A stretch of DNA of 64,000 nucleotides from Sulfurimonas hongkongensis (GCF_000445475.1 NZ_AUPZ01000004.1:1-64000), one strand, 5' to 3'. Numbered from the stretch's first letter, positions 45,201-53,269 are shown. A program made the numbers and translations. The notes: a model not told the origin generated them from the letters alone.

Positions 45201-45701
45201 ATGGCACACTCTCCTGAGAATGCAGGTAGAGATGGTGGTCAAATTAAGATTGAAGACTATGATGGAACAGGTGGACTCAATAGCTTTGGTGTTCCAACTG
45301 CTGAGCTTCAAATGGATGGTAAAATAGGAAAGCTAAAGTATGTAGAGGGTATTAAACCTTTTCATGCCGCTAGATTTGCTGATTATAACCGTGATAGTGG
45401 TAATATCTGGTGGGATGGACTAAGTGGTTCATGGCAAAATGCTGTAGCTGCTGCTCATCCAGATCCAATATCTGGAATGCACTGTTGGCATCAAAAAGTT
45501 ATCTTAGAACCTGCTCAAAGTGGCGATAAGATAGGTGATATTTATGTAAACTATGAAAACAACTTTAAGATTTACAAAGGGTGGAGAGATGATCTTACTC
45601 GTGGACTAGATGCAAACGATAAATTGCGCCGTCCAAAACATATAAAACGCCCATGGGTACCACTTTCAGACAAGGCTTATGAGGTAAACCTAAAGAGCTA
45701 A
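42285..45701 (+). CDS. Tat-exported bis-MGD molybdopterin oxidoreductase, large subunit
   Basis: This 1138-residue periplasmic enzyme belongs to the DMSO reductase superfamily. The Tat signal is SRRTFLK at residues 5-11. A [4Fe-4S] site is at C99, C102, C106 and C136. A possible Mo-ligand Cys is C232, in HTNICSANARTG. The C-terminal region carries the cofactor-binding domain. Length and subunit types suggest a polysulfide, thiosulfate, tetrathionate or arsenate-type reductase, or a sulfite dehydrogenase. The order Fe-S, NrfD, Mo differs from Wolinella psrABC. The substrate cannot be settled by reading. A MITE-like repeat follows the stop. Confidence 0.87.
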   Translation: MYLQSRRTFLKGAAFTVAGAVIAKGVFTTDAQAESVKDSKFTNTPDSLSFYPPMEEWADFKELDGNDWKRGGIDRHGVRSADNPEGIEVNDYMIVPTACSNCEASCGLTAWIDKKTFTVKKYMGNPLHAGSRGRNCAKGYASQSQMYDPDRIAFPLKRAPGSARGEGKWVRTTWDEAMTAIGKKMGDTLRVGDELSKKTVMFHVGRPNENGFTGKVWHTLGCDAFNSHTNICSANARTGIIQFANDDRPSPDWANAKLIFLNSSHAADAGHYFQQSASFIADARAKGAKLVVMDPRLSNSAGMADLWISAWPGTEPAIYLYLAQRVLSEGKVDKEFVKKWINWEVFLDNKQYLEYMVSKGYISKVPSGDGFEDFLEVLKETYAPFTLEYASKETRVPAHKIEELYDMFIWAGTSVSSYYWRASSAGNRGGWTAGRTGYFSLALRGAIGPEGGTFFHHWHVISVAGKGGSATIGQGKRGADIPKVDVYNELSWPPEWPLASYELSFLLPHLLSDKEWQQKWIDRGLNVPQKLAVWIPRMYNPVWINPDGFRWIETIKDEKKMELTFNLSPVWSETNWYVDYILPVGLAGERHDQHSEATMPARWTSFRQPVMRVALEKMGWKPKNPNRATLEAHIKAGLGEVWEENEFWFDLCVNYVDPKGDIFLDDAKTKSIKSMWESKKTPGTPVTIAEWYDAAFGDNLPNLKATATSDSRYKNAEFPIYEYMRDHGTWLEENHIYSPQEREVIDDGENYISHGHKYDKNDVTIDERTGVMTADSHGKKKSIGIEIDGKKMEGFATIDKKLDFFCEWLADDWKWPEYAIPFYPRSEEEKKEMVHIVSHVNHMYMTEENSYALNTVFRLPYNIHTRSANSKHLMEISQNHDPVWISTPDAARQGFKRGDAIRVRITDSVTGLESGYFVAMAVPTEGVLPGTLACSHHGGRWKLVNSVTIPNGVSAGKVNSQPVKRDMNDPAFMAHSPENAGRDGGQIKIEDYDGTGGLNSFGVPTAELQMDGKIGKLKYVEGIKPFHAARFADYNRDSGNIWWDGLSGSWQNAVAAAHPDPISGMHCWHQKVILEPAQSGDKIGDIYVNYENNFKIYKGWRDDLTRGLDANDKLRRPKHIKRPWVPLSDKAYEVNLKS

Positions 45702-45713
45702 AGAGGGCTCTTT

Positions 45714-45847
45714 GAGACTGTAAATAACTATAGTTTTCTTCCGGAAGTGGGATTTTTTGGGAGCGCTAACCAATAGCGTTCTCCGCGATGAGTCCTGCAA
45801 AATAGGCGAGGCTAAAGCCTCACTTCCGAATTATTTCACAATTTCTC
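45714..45847. repeat. MITE-like element, copy B (most complete)
   Basis: The left end has GAGACTGTAAATAACTATAG and TTCCGGAAGTGGGATT. The right end has AAGCCTCACTTCCGAATT and TTATTTCACAATTTCTC. The two ends are imperfect inverted repeats, and an internal palindrome AGCGCTAACCAATAGCG lies between them. No open frame of use is inside. The stretch 45702-45998 between the molybdoenzyme and the TlpA gene holds only this and the tandem repeats at 45888. Confidence 0.65.
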
Positions 45848-45887
45848 TATTTAATTGAACCTTCTGATTAATTTATAAACTAGATTC

Positions 45888-45968
45888 CGTGTCAAGCACG
45901 GAATGACGAAATACGTGTCAAGTACGGAATGACGAAATACGCGTCATCCTGAACTTGATTCAGGATCT
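45888..45968. repeat. Tandem 26-bp repeats plus palindrome
   Basis: Two head-to-tail 26-bp units (45888-45913, 45914-45939) differ by one base and contain CACGGAATGACGAAATA. A third partial unit begins CGCGTCATCC and carries the perfect hairpin ATCCTGAA/TTCAGGAT around CTTGA. Similar CGTCAT palindromes are common dispersed repeats in bacteria. Confidence 0.65.
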
Positions 45969-45998
45969 AACTTAATAATTGTTCAGAGTATTCAATTA

Positions 45999-46517
45999 TT
46001 AAAACTTATCTGCTACCCACATTCTAAAGTATAAACCTAAAGTGCTTGTAAAACCAACCTCACTAAAGATTAGATTTCTGTCTTTGTCATATATAAAAGT
46101 AGTTGGATAAGCCGCAATCTTAAACTCTTTTGCAAAAAAACCACTCTCATCATTATAGACTTTAAAATCAAAACTATTTTTACTCATATACTCTTTTATC
46201 TTCTCATCACTGCCAGAGTTTACAGCAACACTTAGCACTTCATACTTTTGTGAGATGCTCTGTATATTTGATGCCTCTATCTTACAAGTTGGGCACCAAG
46301 TGGCCCAAAAATGAATTAAAATAGGTTTGTCTTTTGGGTGTGAATAGCTTGTATTATCTAAGAGAGTGATGCTCATCTCTTGGAGCCTTTGTTTGTTTAA
46401 ATCCATACTTTTATATAGACTAAGGAGATTTGCGATCACTGTCATAATAATTATAAAAAGAGCTATCTCTTTTATATACTTTTTTAGCTTTTGTTTAATG
46501 TTTATACTTTTTGTCAT
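45999..46517 (-). CDS. Membrane-anchored TlpA/ScsD-like thioredoxin
   Basis: The 172-residue protein has a basic N-terminus and one membrane helix (about 16-36), then a periplasmic thioredoxin domain with active site WCPTC in HFWATWCPTCK and the cis-Pro segment AAYPTTFIYD. It probably reduces periplasmic disulfides, perhaps for cytochrome or copper-protein maturation, and resembles ScsD. It is divergent from the NosL-like gene, 75 bp away. Confidence 0.85.
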   Translation of the reverse strand: MTKSINIKQKLKKYIKEIALFIIIMTVIANLLSLYKSMDLNKQRLQEMSITLLDNTSYSHPKDKPILIHFWATWCPTCKIEASNIQSISQKYEVLSVAVNSGSDEKIKEYMSKNSFDFKVYNDESGFFAKEFKIAAYPTTFIYDKDRNLIFSEVGFTSTLGLYFRMWVADKF

Positions 46518-46592
46518 AATCTAGTCACTTTAACACTTATTTAATGCTTAGATGTTAATATACATTAATAATAAAAACACAAGGATAAAAAA

Positions 46593-47087
46593 ATGAGAAA
46601 AATATATGCAACTTTAGTTATAGCTCTGCTTTTTGCTGGATGTACTATAGATAAAGAGCCACATGTAAAGTCAACTATGTTTCAGTCGGTCTCACCAGCA
46701 GAAGCCACTCTAACTCAAAGTGGCAAGAACAAAGAGTTTTGTGTGAGATGCGGTATGAACTTGATAATGTACTATAAGACTAGCCATGCAGCCGAGGATG
46801 AAAAACACCACTATCAATACTGCTCGATTCACTGCCTAGAAGAGCATTTGGGAGAGGGGGTAACTCTTAAAAATCCTAAAGTTGTTGATGTTGACTCACT
46901 AAAATTTATCCCAGTTGGTGATGCTTACTATGTAGTTGGAAGTAACGTAAGAGGAACGATGACTAGAGTTAGTAAGTATGCTTTTTTAAATAGGTCTATG
47001 GCTAAAGAGTTTCAAGCTAAGTATGGTGGAGAGATTATGAGTTTTAAAGGGGCACTTGAAGTTGCAAAAAAAGACTTTAAGCGTTAA
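46593..47087 (+). CDS. NosL-like copper-binding lipoprotein
   Basis: The 164-residue protein has a lipoprotein signal (LLFAGC, Cys at residue 17) and the NosL core EFCVRCGMNLIMYY, followed by HHYQYCSIHCLEEH. NosL binds Cu(I) for nitrous oxide reductase maturation, but free-standing homologues also serve other copper proteins. No nos gene is nearby. The ribosome site AAGGAT lies upstream. Its 3' end overlaps the TRIC channel gene on the other strand by 11 bp. Confidence 0.82.
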   Translation: MRKIYATLVIALLFAGCTIDKEPHVKSTMFQSVSPAEATLTQSGKNKEFCVRCGMNLIMYYKTSHAAEDEKHHYQYCSIHCLEEHLGEGVTLKNPKVVDVDSLKFIPVGDAYYVVGSNVRGTMTRVSKYAFLNRSMAKEFQAKYGGEIMSFKGALEVAKKDFKR

Positions 47088-47691
47088 ATTTAGGCAGTTG
47101 CCAGCCTCGTTTAAAGGCTATAAGTCTTAGTAGTATAGAGAATATTGCCACACTTGAAATACTTAGTGCATTTAATGTTCCAAGTGTTTCTAGAAGTGCT
47201 AAAAGTAGTGCTACTATGACTGCAATAGAGCCATAAAAGTCACTTATAAGAACCGTTGGAACTTGGTTTATCATAACATCTCTTGTAACTCCACCGCCCA
47301 TGGCAGTTATAAAACTCAATATCATAATACCAAAAAAATTATATTCGGCATTTATTGCCAAAATCGCCCCTGTTATACTAAAGGCGACAAGCCCTATAGT
47401 GTCACTCACCACAAAAATCCACTTTTGTTCCAGTGATGGCTTATTGTAAAGTTTAAAAATAAAAGCTCCAAAAAGACTCAAAAATAGGGTGATGGCCGGA
47501 TACAAAGAACTAAAAGCAAAAGGAGTTGAGCCCAGAATTGCATCTCGTATGATTCCACCTCCTAGTGCTGTTAAGGCTGAGGCTATAAGTATCCCTAACA
47601 TATCAAGTTTGTTTTTTATAGCTATAAGAAAACCACTGATGCTAAAAGCCATAATGCCGATGATATCGGCAAGTATAAAAAACTCTGGCAT
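47077..47691 (-). CDS. TRIC/YadS-family channel protein (UPF0126)
   Basis: The 204-residue membrane protein has seven helices made from an internal repeat. The repeats are marked by ALGGGIIRDAILG in the first half and AMGGGVTRDVMIN in the second; GGG-RD is the family signature. Prokaryotic members form trimeric cation channels. It begins directly after the gamma-carbonic anhydrase-like gene (stop and start adjacent) on the minus strand. Confidence 0.88.
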   Translation of the reverse strand: MPEFFILADIIGIMAFSISGFLIAIKNKLDMLGILIASALTALGGGIIRDAILGSTPFAFSSLYPAITLFLSLFGAFIFKLYNKPSLEQKWIFVVSDTIGLVAFSITGAILAINAEYNFFGIMILSFITAMGGGVTRDVMINQVPTVLISDFYGSIAVIVALLLALLETLGTLNALSISSVAIFSILLRLIAFKRGWQLPKFNA

Positions 47692-48222
47692 CTACTGGTT
47701 CTGGTACTCATTTTTAAAACTTACATATCTCTTAGCAGATGCATAGAGCTCTTTTACCTCTTCTTCACTTAGTTCTCTGACAACTTTTGCAGGGCTTCCC
47801 ATAATAAGAGAGCGAGGTGGGAAAACTTTGTTTTTTGTCACAAGAGCATCAGCTCCTACAATGCTCTCCCTGCCAATAACAGCTCCATCTAAAATAGTAG
47901 CGCCCATCCCTATAAGACAAGCATTTTCTATGGTGCATCCATGAAGCATAACTCGGTGACCTATGGTTACATCATCGCCTACAATAGTAGGATGACCATC
48001 ACTTTTATCATCTTTTTTGTAGTGAGTGACATGAATCATGCTTAAGTCTTGAACGCTAACTCTATCGCCAATTTTAATGAAATGCACATCTCCTCTAATG
48101 ATGGTTGAAAACCAGATGGAGCAATCTTGCCCAAAAGTTACATCGCCAATAACATCAGCTGATGGAGCTATCCAAGTGTTTTTACCAATAGTTGGTGAAA
48201 TATTTCTAAATTTATAAGTCAT
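47692..48222 (-). CDS. Gamma-carbonic anhydrase-like hexapeptide protein
   Basis: The 176-residue protein is a left-handed beta-helix of hexapeptide repeats. Likely zinc histidines are H64 or H67 (MIHVTH), H89 (IGHR) and H94 (MLHGC). This YrdA/PaaY subgroup binds zinc, but many members show little carbonic anhydrase activity. It is packed between ppk and the TRIC gene with almost no spacing, so the three are one operon. Confidence 0.86.
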   Translation of the reverse strand: MTYKFRNISPTIGKNTWIAPSADVIGDVTFGQDCSIWFSTIIRGDVHFIKIGDRVSVQDLSMIHVTHYKKDDKSDGHPTIVGDDVTIGHRVMLHGCTIENACLIGMGATILDGAVIGRESIVGADALVTKNKVFPPRSLIMGSPAKVVRELSEEEVKELYASAKRYVSFKNEYQNQ

Positions 48223-50325
48223 TTAATCCTCCGAAAAAAGTCGTAACATAATTTGTGAGAGACTTCTTTGCGTCTCTTTTTTGCTCGCTTTTGAAATTTT
48301 GTTTACAAACTCTTCTAGTAGTTTGTGGTTGTTGATAATCTTCTCATCTTGTGATGCTCTTGCTACTCTTTTGTATGAACCATCACTTTGAAGTTCATGT
48401 GCTAAAGCGTTATCAGAGCCTTGAAGTTTTAATATCTGTAGGATTTTACTTTTTGACTCTTCATCTTTGATGGCAGTTAAAAGCTCTATCCTTCTTACTA
48501 AGTTTCTTGGCATCCAGTCAGCTGAAGATATATAGACTTGACTTGCATCATTTTTAAAGTAAAAAACTCTAGGGTGTTCTAAATATTTACCTAAGATAGA
48601 GATAACCCTGATATTTTCGCTAACTCCCTCGATACCAGGCTTTAAGCAACAGATACCACGTACTATAAGCTCTACTTTTACCCCAGCTTGTGATGCTCTA
48701 TAGAGAGCACAAATAACATCTTCATCAACCAAAGAGTTTAGTTTTGCAATAATTTGACCATCTTTTTTTCGTCTAGCCTCATTGTTTATAAGAGATAAAA
48801 CTTTTGGTTTGATCTGTGCTGGAGACATATAAAGCTCATCAAGTTTGCCCTTTTTGCTAAAGCCAGTTAGAAAGTGAAAAAACTTTGTTAAATCATTTGT
48901 GATGACATCTTTTGAGGTCATATAGCTCATGTCTGTGTAGATTTTTGCAGTTGATGGATTATAGTTTCCTGTACCTATATGGGCGTACTGCTTTAGTTTT
49001 CCATGTTTTCTTCTAGTAACTAATGCTGCTTTTGCATGAACTTTAAAACCTTTGATGCCATAAATTACATGTGCACCAGCCTTTTCAAGTGCTTTTGCCC
49101 AGATAAGGTTATTCTCTTCATCAAACCTTGCTTTTAACTCAACCATAACAGTCACTTGTTTTCCACTCTCAGATGCTGCCATCAGAGCTTGAACTATCGG
49201 TGAGTTGGTTCCTGAACGGTAAAGTGTCATCTTGATGGAGACTGTATCAGGGTCTTTTGCAGCACTTTGTATTAGCTTTATAACTGGCTCAAAACTTTCA
49301 TATGGATGGTACATTAAAACATCTTGCTTCTCTAGGGCTGTAAATATATTTTCATCATGGTCAAATGGAGGTAGAGTTTTTGGCTTAAATGACGGGTGCA
49401 AAAGGTGTGCAAAATTTTTGTTTGAGACAATTTGCCAAAGGCTAGAGAGGTTTAAAAAGGTATGAAATCTATATATATCATCTTTGTAAACATTTGCGTG
49501 TCTGTTAAAAAAGTTTAAAAGTTCTTTATCTGAATCACTACCGACTTCAAGTCTTACCATCTCGCCTTTTCTGCGAAGTTTCAAGCCCTCTTCTAAAATC
49601 TCCATAAAGTCATCAGCTTCCTCTTCTTCTATCTCCATATCTGCATTTCTTGTAACTCTAAAAGATGCGTACTTTATAAGCTTATAACCCGGAAAGAGGT
49701 CCTGAATATGCTGAACAACGAGTGATTCTATAGGTACATAAACGCTATCATTAAGCTCTATAAACCTACTAATAACACGAGGCACTCTTATGATGCCAGT
49801 TCTCTCAATAGTCTCATTCTCCATATCTCTGAGCTTTACAATAAGTCCAAAACTTAGGTTATTTAAATGAGGAAAGGGGTGTGTTGCATCTACTGCTATG
49901 GGAATAATAACTGGGTAGATGTTTTCATAAAAAAATTTCTTTAAAGTACCTCTTTGGGTCTGGCTTACTTTTTCATAAGATTTTATAAAGATGCCCTCAA
50001 CTTCAAGCTTTTTTAAGATGGAACTTAGGCAATGTTCCACGACCTGTTGTTCTTGATGCAAGTAGGTTCTTATCTCAAGAAGTTGTTGCATAGGTGTAAG
50101 TCTATCAGCTCCTGAGACTATGATACCAGCAGCAAATAGTTTTTTCAGCCCAGCAATTCTAATCATATAAAATTCATCTAAATTCGTCCCGTAGATGGCT
50201 AGAAATTTTAGTCTCTCTAAGAGTGGAAGTGACTCATCCTGAGCCTGTTTTAAAACTCTAGTATTAAACTGTAACCACGAGAGTTCACGGTTGTTATAGA
50301 GGTCTGGATTTTTGAGATTTATCAT
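48223..50325 (-). CDS. ppk: Polyphosphate kinase 1
   Basis: Ppk1 makes polyphosphate from ATP. The 700-residue protein has the N-terminal RELSWLQFNTRVL segment, the middle TLYRSGTNSPIV, and the phosphohistidine in KVHAKAALV, with the partner motif IGTGNYNPSTAKIYTD and the late SSADWMPRNLVRRIE. The length and motifs are canonical. It heads the ppk-gamma-CA-TRIC run. Confidence 0.96.
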   Translation of the reverse strand: MINLKNPDLYNNRELSWLQFNTRVLKQAQDESLPLLERLKFLAIYGTNLDEFYMIRIAGLKKLFAAGIIVSGADRLTPMQQLLEIRTYLHQEQQVVEHCLSSILKKLEVEGIFIKSYEKVSQTQRGTLKKFFYENIYPVIIPIAVDATHPFPHLNNLSFGLIVKLRDMENETIERTGIIRVPRVISRFIELNDSVYVPIESLVVQHIQDLFPGYKLIKYASFRVTRNADMEIEEEEADDFMEILEEGLKLRRKGEMVRLEVGSDSDKELLNFFNRHANVYKDDIYRFHTFLNLSSLWQIVSNKNFAHLLHPSFKPKTLPPFDHDENIFTALEKQDVLMYHPYESFEPVIKLIQSAAKDPDTVSIKMTLYRSGTNSPIVQALMAASESGKQVTVMVELKARFDEENNLIWAKALEKAGAHVIYGIKGFKVHAKAALVTRRKHGKLKQYAHIGTGNYNPSTAKIYTDMSYMTSKDVITNDLTKFFHFLTGFSKKGKLDELYMSPAQIKPKVLSLINNEARRKKDGQIIAKLNSLVDEDVICALYRASQAGVKVELIVRGICCLKPGIEGVSENIRVISILGKYLEHPRVFYFKNDASQVYISSADWMPRNLVRRIELLTAIKDEESKSKILQILKLQGSDNALAHELQSDGSYKRVARASQDEKIINNHKLLEEFVNKISKASKKETQRSLSQIMLRLFSED

Positions 50326-50375
50326 ATATTTTTTGCCCCAAAATTATTTTTTTTAATTATATCTAAATGTTATTA

Positions 50376-51611
50376 TCATTTTATAACTCCACTGCCTTTA
50401 TAATTTGCTGAGTGGTATATAATAGTATTGTTTTTTCTAGCATAGTAACGCATTAAAAGATTTTGAATAGTTGGCTCAATACTTGGTGCGAACCAAGCAT
50501 TATTGCTGATGGCTATCATAAAATTTACCTCACCATCATAGAGTTCACTGCAAGTTGCCTCGTAGCAGATAGCATTTCTAAACTTTACACCTTTTATGTT
50601 AAAATCAGTTGGCTCTTTTGCAGTCTCAAAGTCCGCTTCTCCTGCAAAGAACACCTCATTTATATAGTCTTGCGCAAATTTTGGAAGTGGGATATACTCG
50701 CCAAAGGGAACTAAAACAAGCTTTTTAGCAACTTCAAATTGTCCATTTTCAAACAAGTATGTAACATTGTAATTGTGTCCATTCTCTTTGTAAAGTGTAC
50801 CTGCTATTATGCTAATATGTTTAGAATATTGTAAAAGCTTATCTATAAGAAGTTGATTATGGTTCATATAGAGCGGAAAGACAGACTCAGGGAAGACTAC
50901 TATATCATACTTTTTGACAATTCCATCCTCAATCTCTTTAAAAATCATATCTATAGTAGAGCGAAGACTCTCCTTTTTCCATTTTTTATCTTGTGCGATA
51001 TCGGTACTTACAAGCTTGATACTAAGTTCGGGAGCCTTTGGCTCATAAGTGTTGAAGTTTATAGCTAGAATGAGTAGAGCTAGAGGTGCGTATTTGTAAG
51101 GTTTTTTTATGTAATGGGGCAAGCTAAGAGCGAGCAAGACTATAATAAGTTGATACTTATGAATGCCGATGAAACTCTCAACAAAGACAAGCTCGATTTG
51201 CATCCAATTCCAATCAAATGGCTCAAAAAAACTAAGCCCAAAGAGTAAAAGAGCTCTTATGCAGACCTCTTTACTAAGAGCTAAAGCACCAAAAAAGAGC
51301 ATATAGATGATGGCAAACCCAAAGCTTACAAAGGGAGTGAGATATCCAACTCCAGTGTACTCAAAGCTATAACCTATCCAGTAAAACCAAAGCAGCCCTA
51401 TAAAAAAGCCAGCAGCTAAAACCGCTCTTTTTGGAATGTATAAAAAAAGTGCAATAGAAGCAAGACCAAAGAGAGTGTTTATGAGTTTAAAGCTAAAACC
51501 CCAATGCTCAAAGTAGATAAAAGCACTAAATAAAAGAGCAGTTAATAAGCCAACAAGAAGATTAAAGACAAGTGTGTGGTTATTTTTAAAAGTTGTTATT
51601 TTTTCAATCAT
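50376..51611 (-). CDS. lnt: Apolipoprotein N-acyltransferase, short form
   Basis: Lnt adds the third acyl chain to lipoproteins. The 411-residue protein has an N-terminal membrane domain (about 15-190) and a nitrilase-like periplasmic domain with the catalytic Glu in FPESVFP, Lys in AKKLVLVPFGEY and Cys in NAICYEA. It ends at NYKGSGVIK, right after the nitrilase domain, so the final membrane helix of E. coli Lnt is absent. This may be normal for the lineage. Confidence 0.87.
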   Translation of the reverse strand: MIEKITTFKNNHTLVFNLLVGLLTALLFSAFIYFEHWGFSFKLINTLFGLASIALFLYIPKRAVLAAGFFIGLLWFYWIGYSFEYTGVGYLTPFVSFGFAIIYMLFFGALALSKEVCIRALLLFGLSFFEPFDWNWMQIELVFVESFIGIHKYQLIIVLLALSLPHYIKKPYKYAPLALLILAINFNTYEPKAPELSIKLVSTDIAQDKKWKKESLRSTIDMIFKEIEDGIVKKYDIVVFPESVFPLYMNHNQLLIDKLLQYSKHISIIAGTLYKENGHNYNVTYLFENGQFEVAKKLVLVPFGEYIPLPKFAQDYINEVFFAGEADFETAKEPTDFNIKGVKFRNAICYEATCSELYDGEVNFMIAISNNAWFAPSIEPTIQNLLMRYYARKNNTIIYHSANYKGSGVIK

Positions 51612-51690
51612 TTGAAATTATAGAGAGTTTATAGTAAAGATAGAGTTAAGAAAGTATTAAAATAAATCCAACATCTAGCTTATTGCTTAA

Positions 51691-51710
51691 GAGACTGTGA
51701 AATTATTTAG
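51691..51710. repeat. Solo end-fragment of the MITE-like family
   Basis: GAGACTGTGAAATTATTTAG matches the outer arm of the elements at 45714 and 55764, here alone in the 177-bp gap between lnt and ogt. Confidence 0.45.
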
Positions 51711-51788
51711 TAATCATACTCTATAATAGAGATCTATGAAATATTAAATCTTCATAAAAAAACTACAAACAAGAGAGGTAAATTTTAT

Positions 51789-52265
51789 ATGCAAAACCAA
51801 CTTTATAGTCGTATTATCACTACTCCCATAGGCAACATGATCGCTACGGCAGATGATGGAGCCATAACCTCCTTTGATTTTGTAAAGGATGGTGAGGTTT
51901 TTCAAATGATTAATGTTTCATCTCCTCTTTTACTTAGGCTAGAGGAGGAGATTTTTGAGTATTTTGCAGGAGAGAGAAAAGAGTTTACCCTTCCCTTGTC
52001 TCCAAGTGGAACAGAGTTTCAAAAGGGAGTATGGAAGACACTTCTGGACATACCTTATGGCGAAACAATCTCATATGCAACAGAAGCAAAAAAATTTGGT
52101 AATCCAAAAGCTATAAGAGCAGTTGCAAATGCTAATGGAAAAAATCCCATCTCTATTCTTATACCATGTCACAGAGTTATAGCTTCAGATGGTGGTATGG
52201 GTGGTTATAGCGGAGGATTAGATAAAAAAAAATTTTTGCTCTCTCTTGAGAGTGAAACTCTTTAG
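51789..52265 (+). CDS. ogt: Methylated-DNA-protein-cysteine methyltransferase
   Basis: The enzyme transfers the alkyl group of O6-methylguanine to its own Cys. The 158-residue protein has FQKGVWKTLLDIPYGET, the helix-turn-helix region KAIRAVANANGKNP, and the acceptor Cys in IPCHRVI. A GAGAGG ribosome site precedes the ATG. It converges on the nucleotidyltransferase gene 18 bp away. It is of ogt rather than ada type because it lacks the N-terminal Ada domain. Confidence 0.93.
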   Translation: MQNQLYSRIITTPIGNMIATADDGAITSFDFVKDGEVFQMINVSSPLLLRLEEEIFEYFAGERKEFTLPLSPSGTEFQKGVWKTLLDIPYGETISYATEAKKFGNPKAIRAVANANGKNPISILIPCHRVIASDGGMGGYSGGLDKKKFLLSLESETL

Positions 52266-52283
52266 AAAATAGCCTTGTTTATG

Positions 52284-52910
52284 CTATTTTTGTAATTCTT
52301 TTTGAAAAAAATCTCTAATCGCCTCTTTTTTTATCTTCTTTATCGGTTCTAGATAGTCTATATTATCATCTTCTATATCATCAATATATATTAGTGCTAC
52401 GGCAAAAAGTTTAAATGTTACTCCCTCAACTATATTTTCGCTTGCTCTGTATATATCTTTGAGTCCCATACATTTTTTAACTAAAAAGTAAATATCATAA
52501 TAGTCTCTATATTTTGCTCTTAAAAAAAGTACATTAACTTTCATAGCAGCAATCATCTCTATCGTTGCAAGATTAAAATCAACAATTTTTTGTGGCTTTA
52601 AAAAATTCCACTTTGCATTAAAAAATGTAACTTTTACACCATTTAAAAGCAAATCCATCTGTGTATCGGTTTGATTGATAATCTCTTTTGATTCAAATCC
52701 TTTTATAAAGTCAAAAATTTCTCTTTTATCAAAACTATCATCGTAAGTAAAAAAATCTAAATATTCACTTTTTCTATGATATATATGCAATGTTAAGGCA
52801 CTGCCACCTACCAATACATACTTGTGTAAATAACTACATTTTTCTATCATATCAAGAAGTAGTTTTTTAGTCTTAGGAAGCAAGCAGTTTAAGTTTTTCA
52901 AATCTTGCAT
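52284..52910 (-). CDS. Nucleotidyltransferase, AbiEii/AbiGii toxin-like
   Basis: The 208-residue protein from ATG 52910 (AAAGGG seven bases upstream) has the nucleotidyltransferase start YVLVGGSALTLHIYHRKSEYLDFFTYDDS, where GGSAL and the D/E patch resemble the AbiEii/AbiGii toxin fold, and a later RAKYRDYYDIYFLVKK segment. The canonical DLD after GGSAL reads YLDFF here. A longer frame from 52943 lacks a ribosome site. The start overlaps the upstream gene by 38 bp, the usual arrangement of a toxin coupled to its partner. Confidence 0.8.
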   Translation of the reverse strand: MQDLKNLNCLLPKTKKLLLDMIEKCSYLHKYVLVGGSALTLHIYHRKSEYLDFFTYDDSFDKREIFDFIKGFESKEIINQTDTQMDLLLNGVKVTFFNAKWNFLKPQKIVDFNLATIEMIAAMKVNVLFLRAKYRDYYDIYFLVKKCMGLKDIYRASENIVEGVTFKLFAVALIYIDDIEDDNIDYLEPIKKIKKEAIRDFFQKELQK

Positions 52911-53208
52911 TTTTAATCCCTTTAAAGTAGTTGCTCTCCACATCCATACCGAAAAATACTCTTGCTAACATAAGATTTGTTTTGATAAAACTTTTATCAG
53001 GTTTTAGTTTTTCTTTCCAAATTTTTTTTATATATCTTTTTTCAAAAAGTTCAAATCCAATTTTTATATCATCAAAATCGCCATACTTTAAAAGATGCTC
53101 TATAAAAAGATGTGAGCCAATCTCTTCATAGTTAGCACTTTTGCTGTAGCTCCAAAATATTCCCTTATCTCGTAATTTTTCAAAAAGTTTTATTTTTTTG
53201 TTAAGCAT
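52873..53208 (-). CDS. Partner of the AbiEii-like gene (DUF6922-like)
   Basis: The 111-residue protein starts MLNKKIKLFEKLRDKGIFWSY and is rich in Lys and aromatics. Its wording recalls small DUF6922-type proteins found just upstream of AbiEii-like nucleotidyltransferases. That position is usually held by the antitoxin, but no DNA-binding motif is clear. The end overlaps the nucleotidyltransferase by 38 bp, so they are co-translated. The name is from memory. Confidence 0.65.
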   Translation of the reverse strand: MLNKKIKLFEKLRDKGIFWSYSKSANYEEIGSHLFIEHLLKYGDFDDIKIGFELFEKRYIKKIWKEKLKPDKSFIKTNLMLARVFFGMDVESNYFKGIKNARFEKLKLLAS

Positions 53209-53269
53209 TAGAAACTCCTTGTAGTGATTTTATCACACTGTGGTTAAAAGTACAGGTTGGGTTTTAGTT

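Noticed and set aside
45888-45968. CRISPR array
   Set aside because: Units are head-to-tail with no unique spacers, only two full copies, and no cas genes are nearby.
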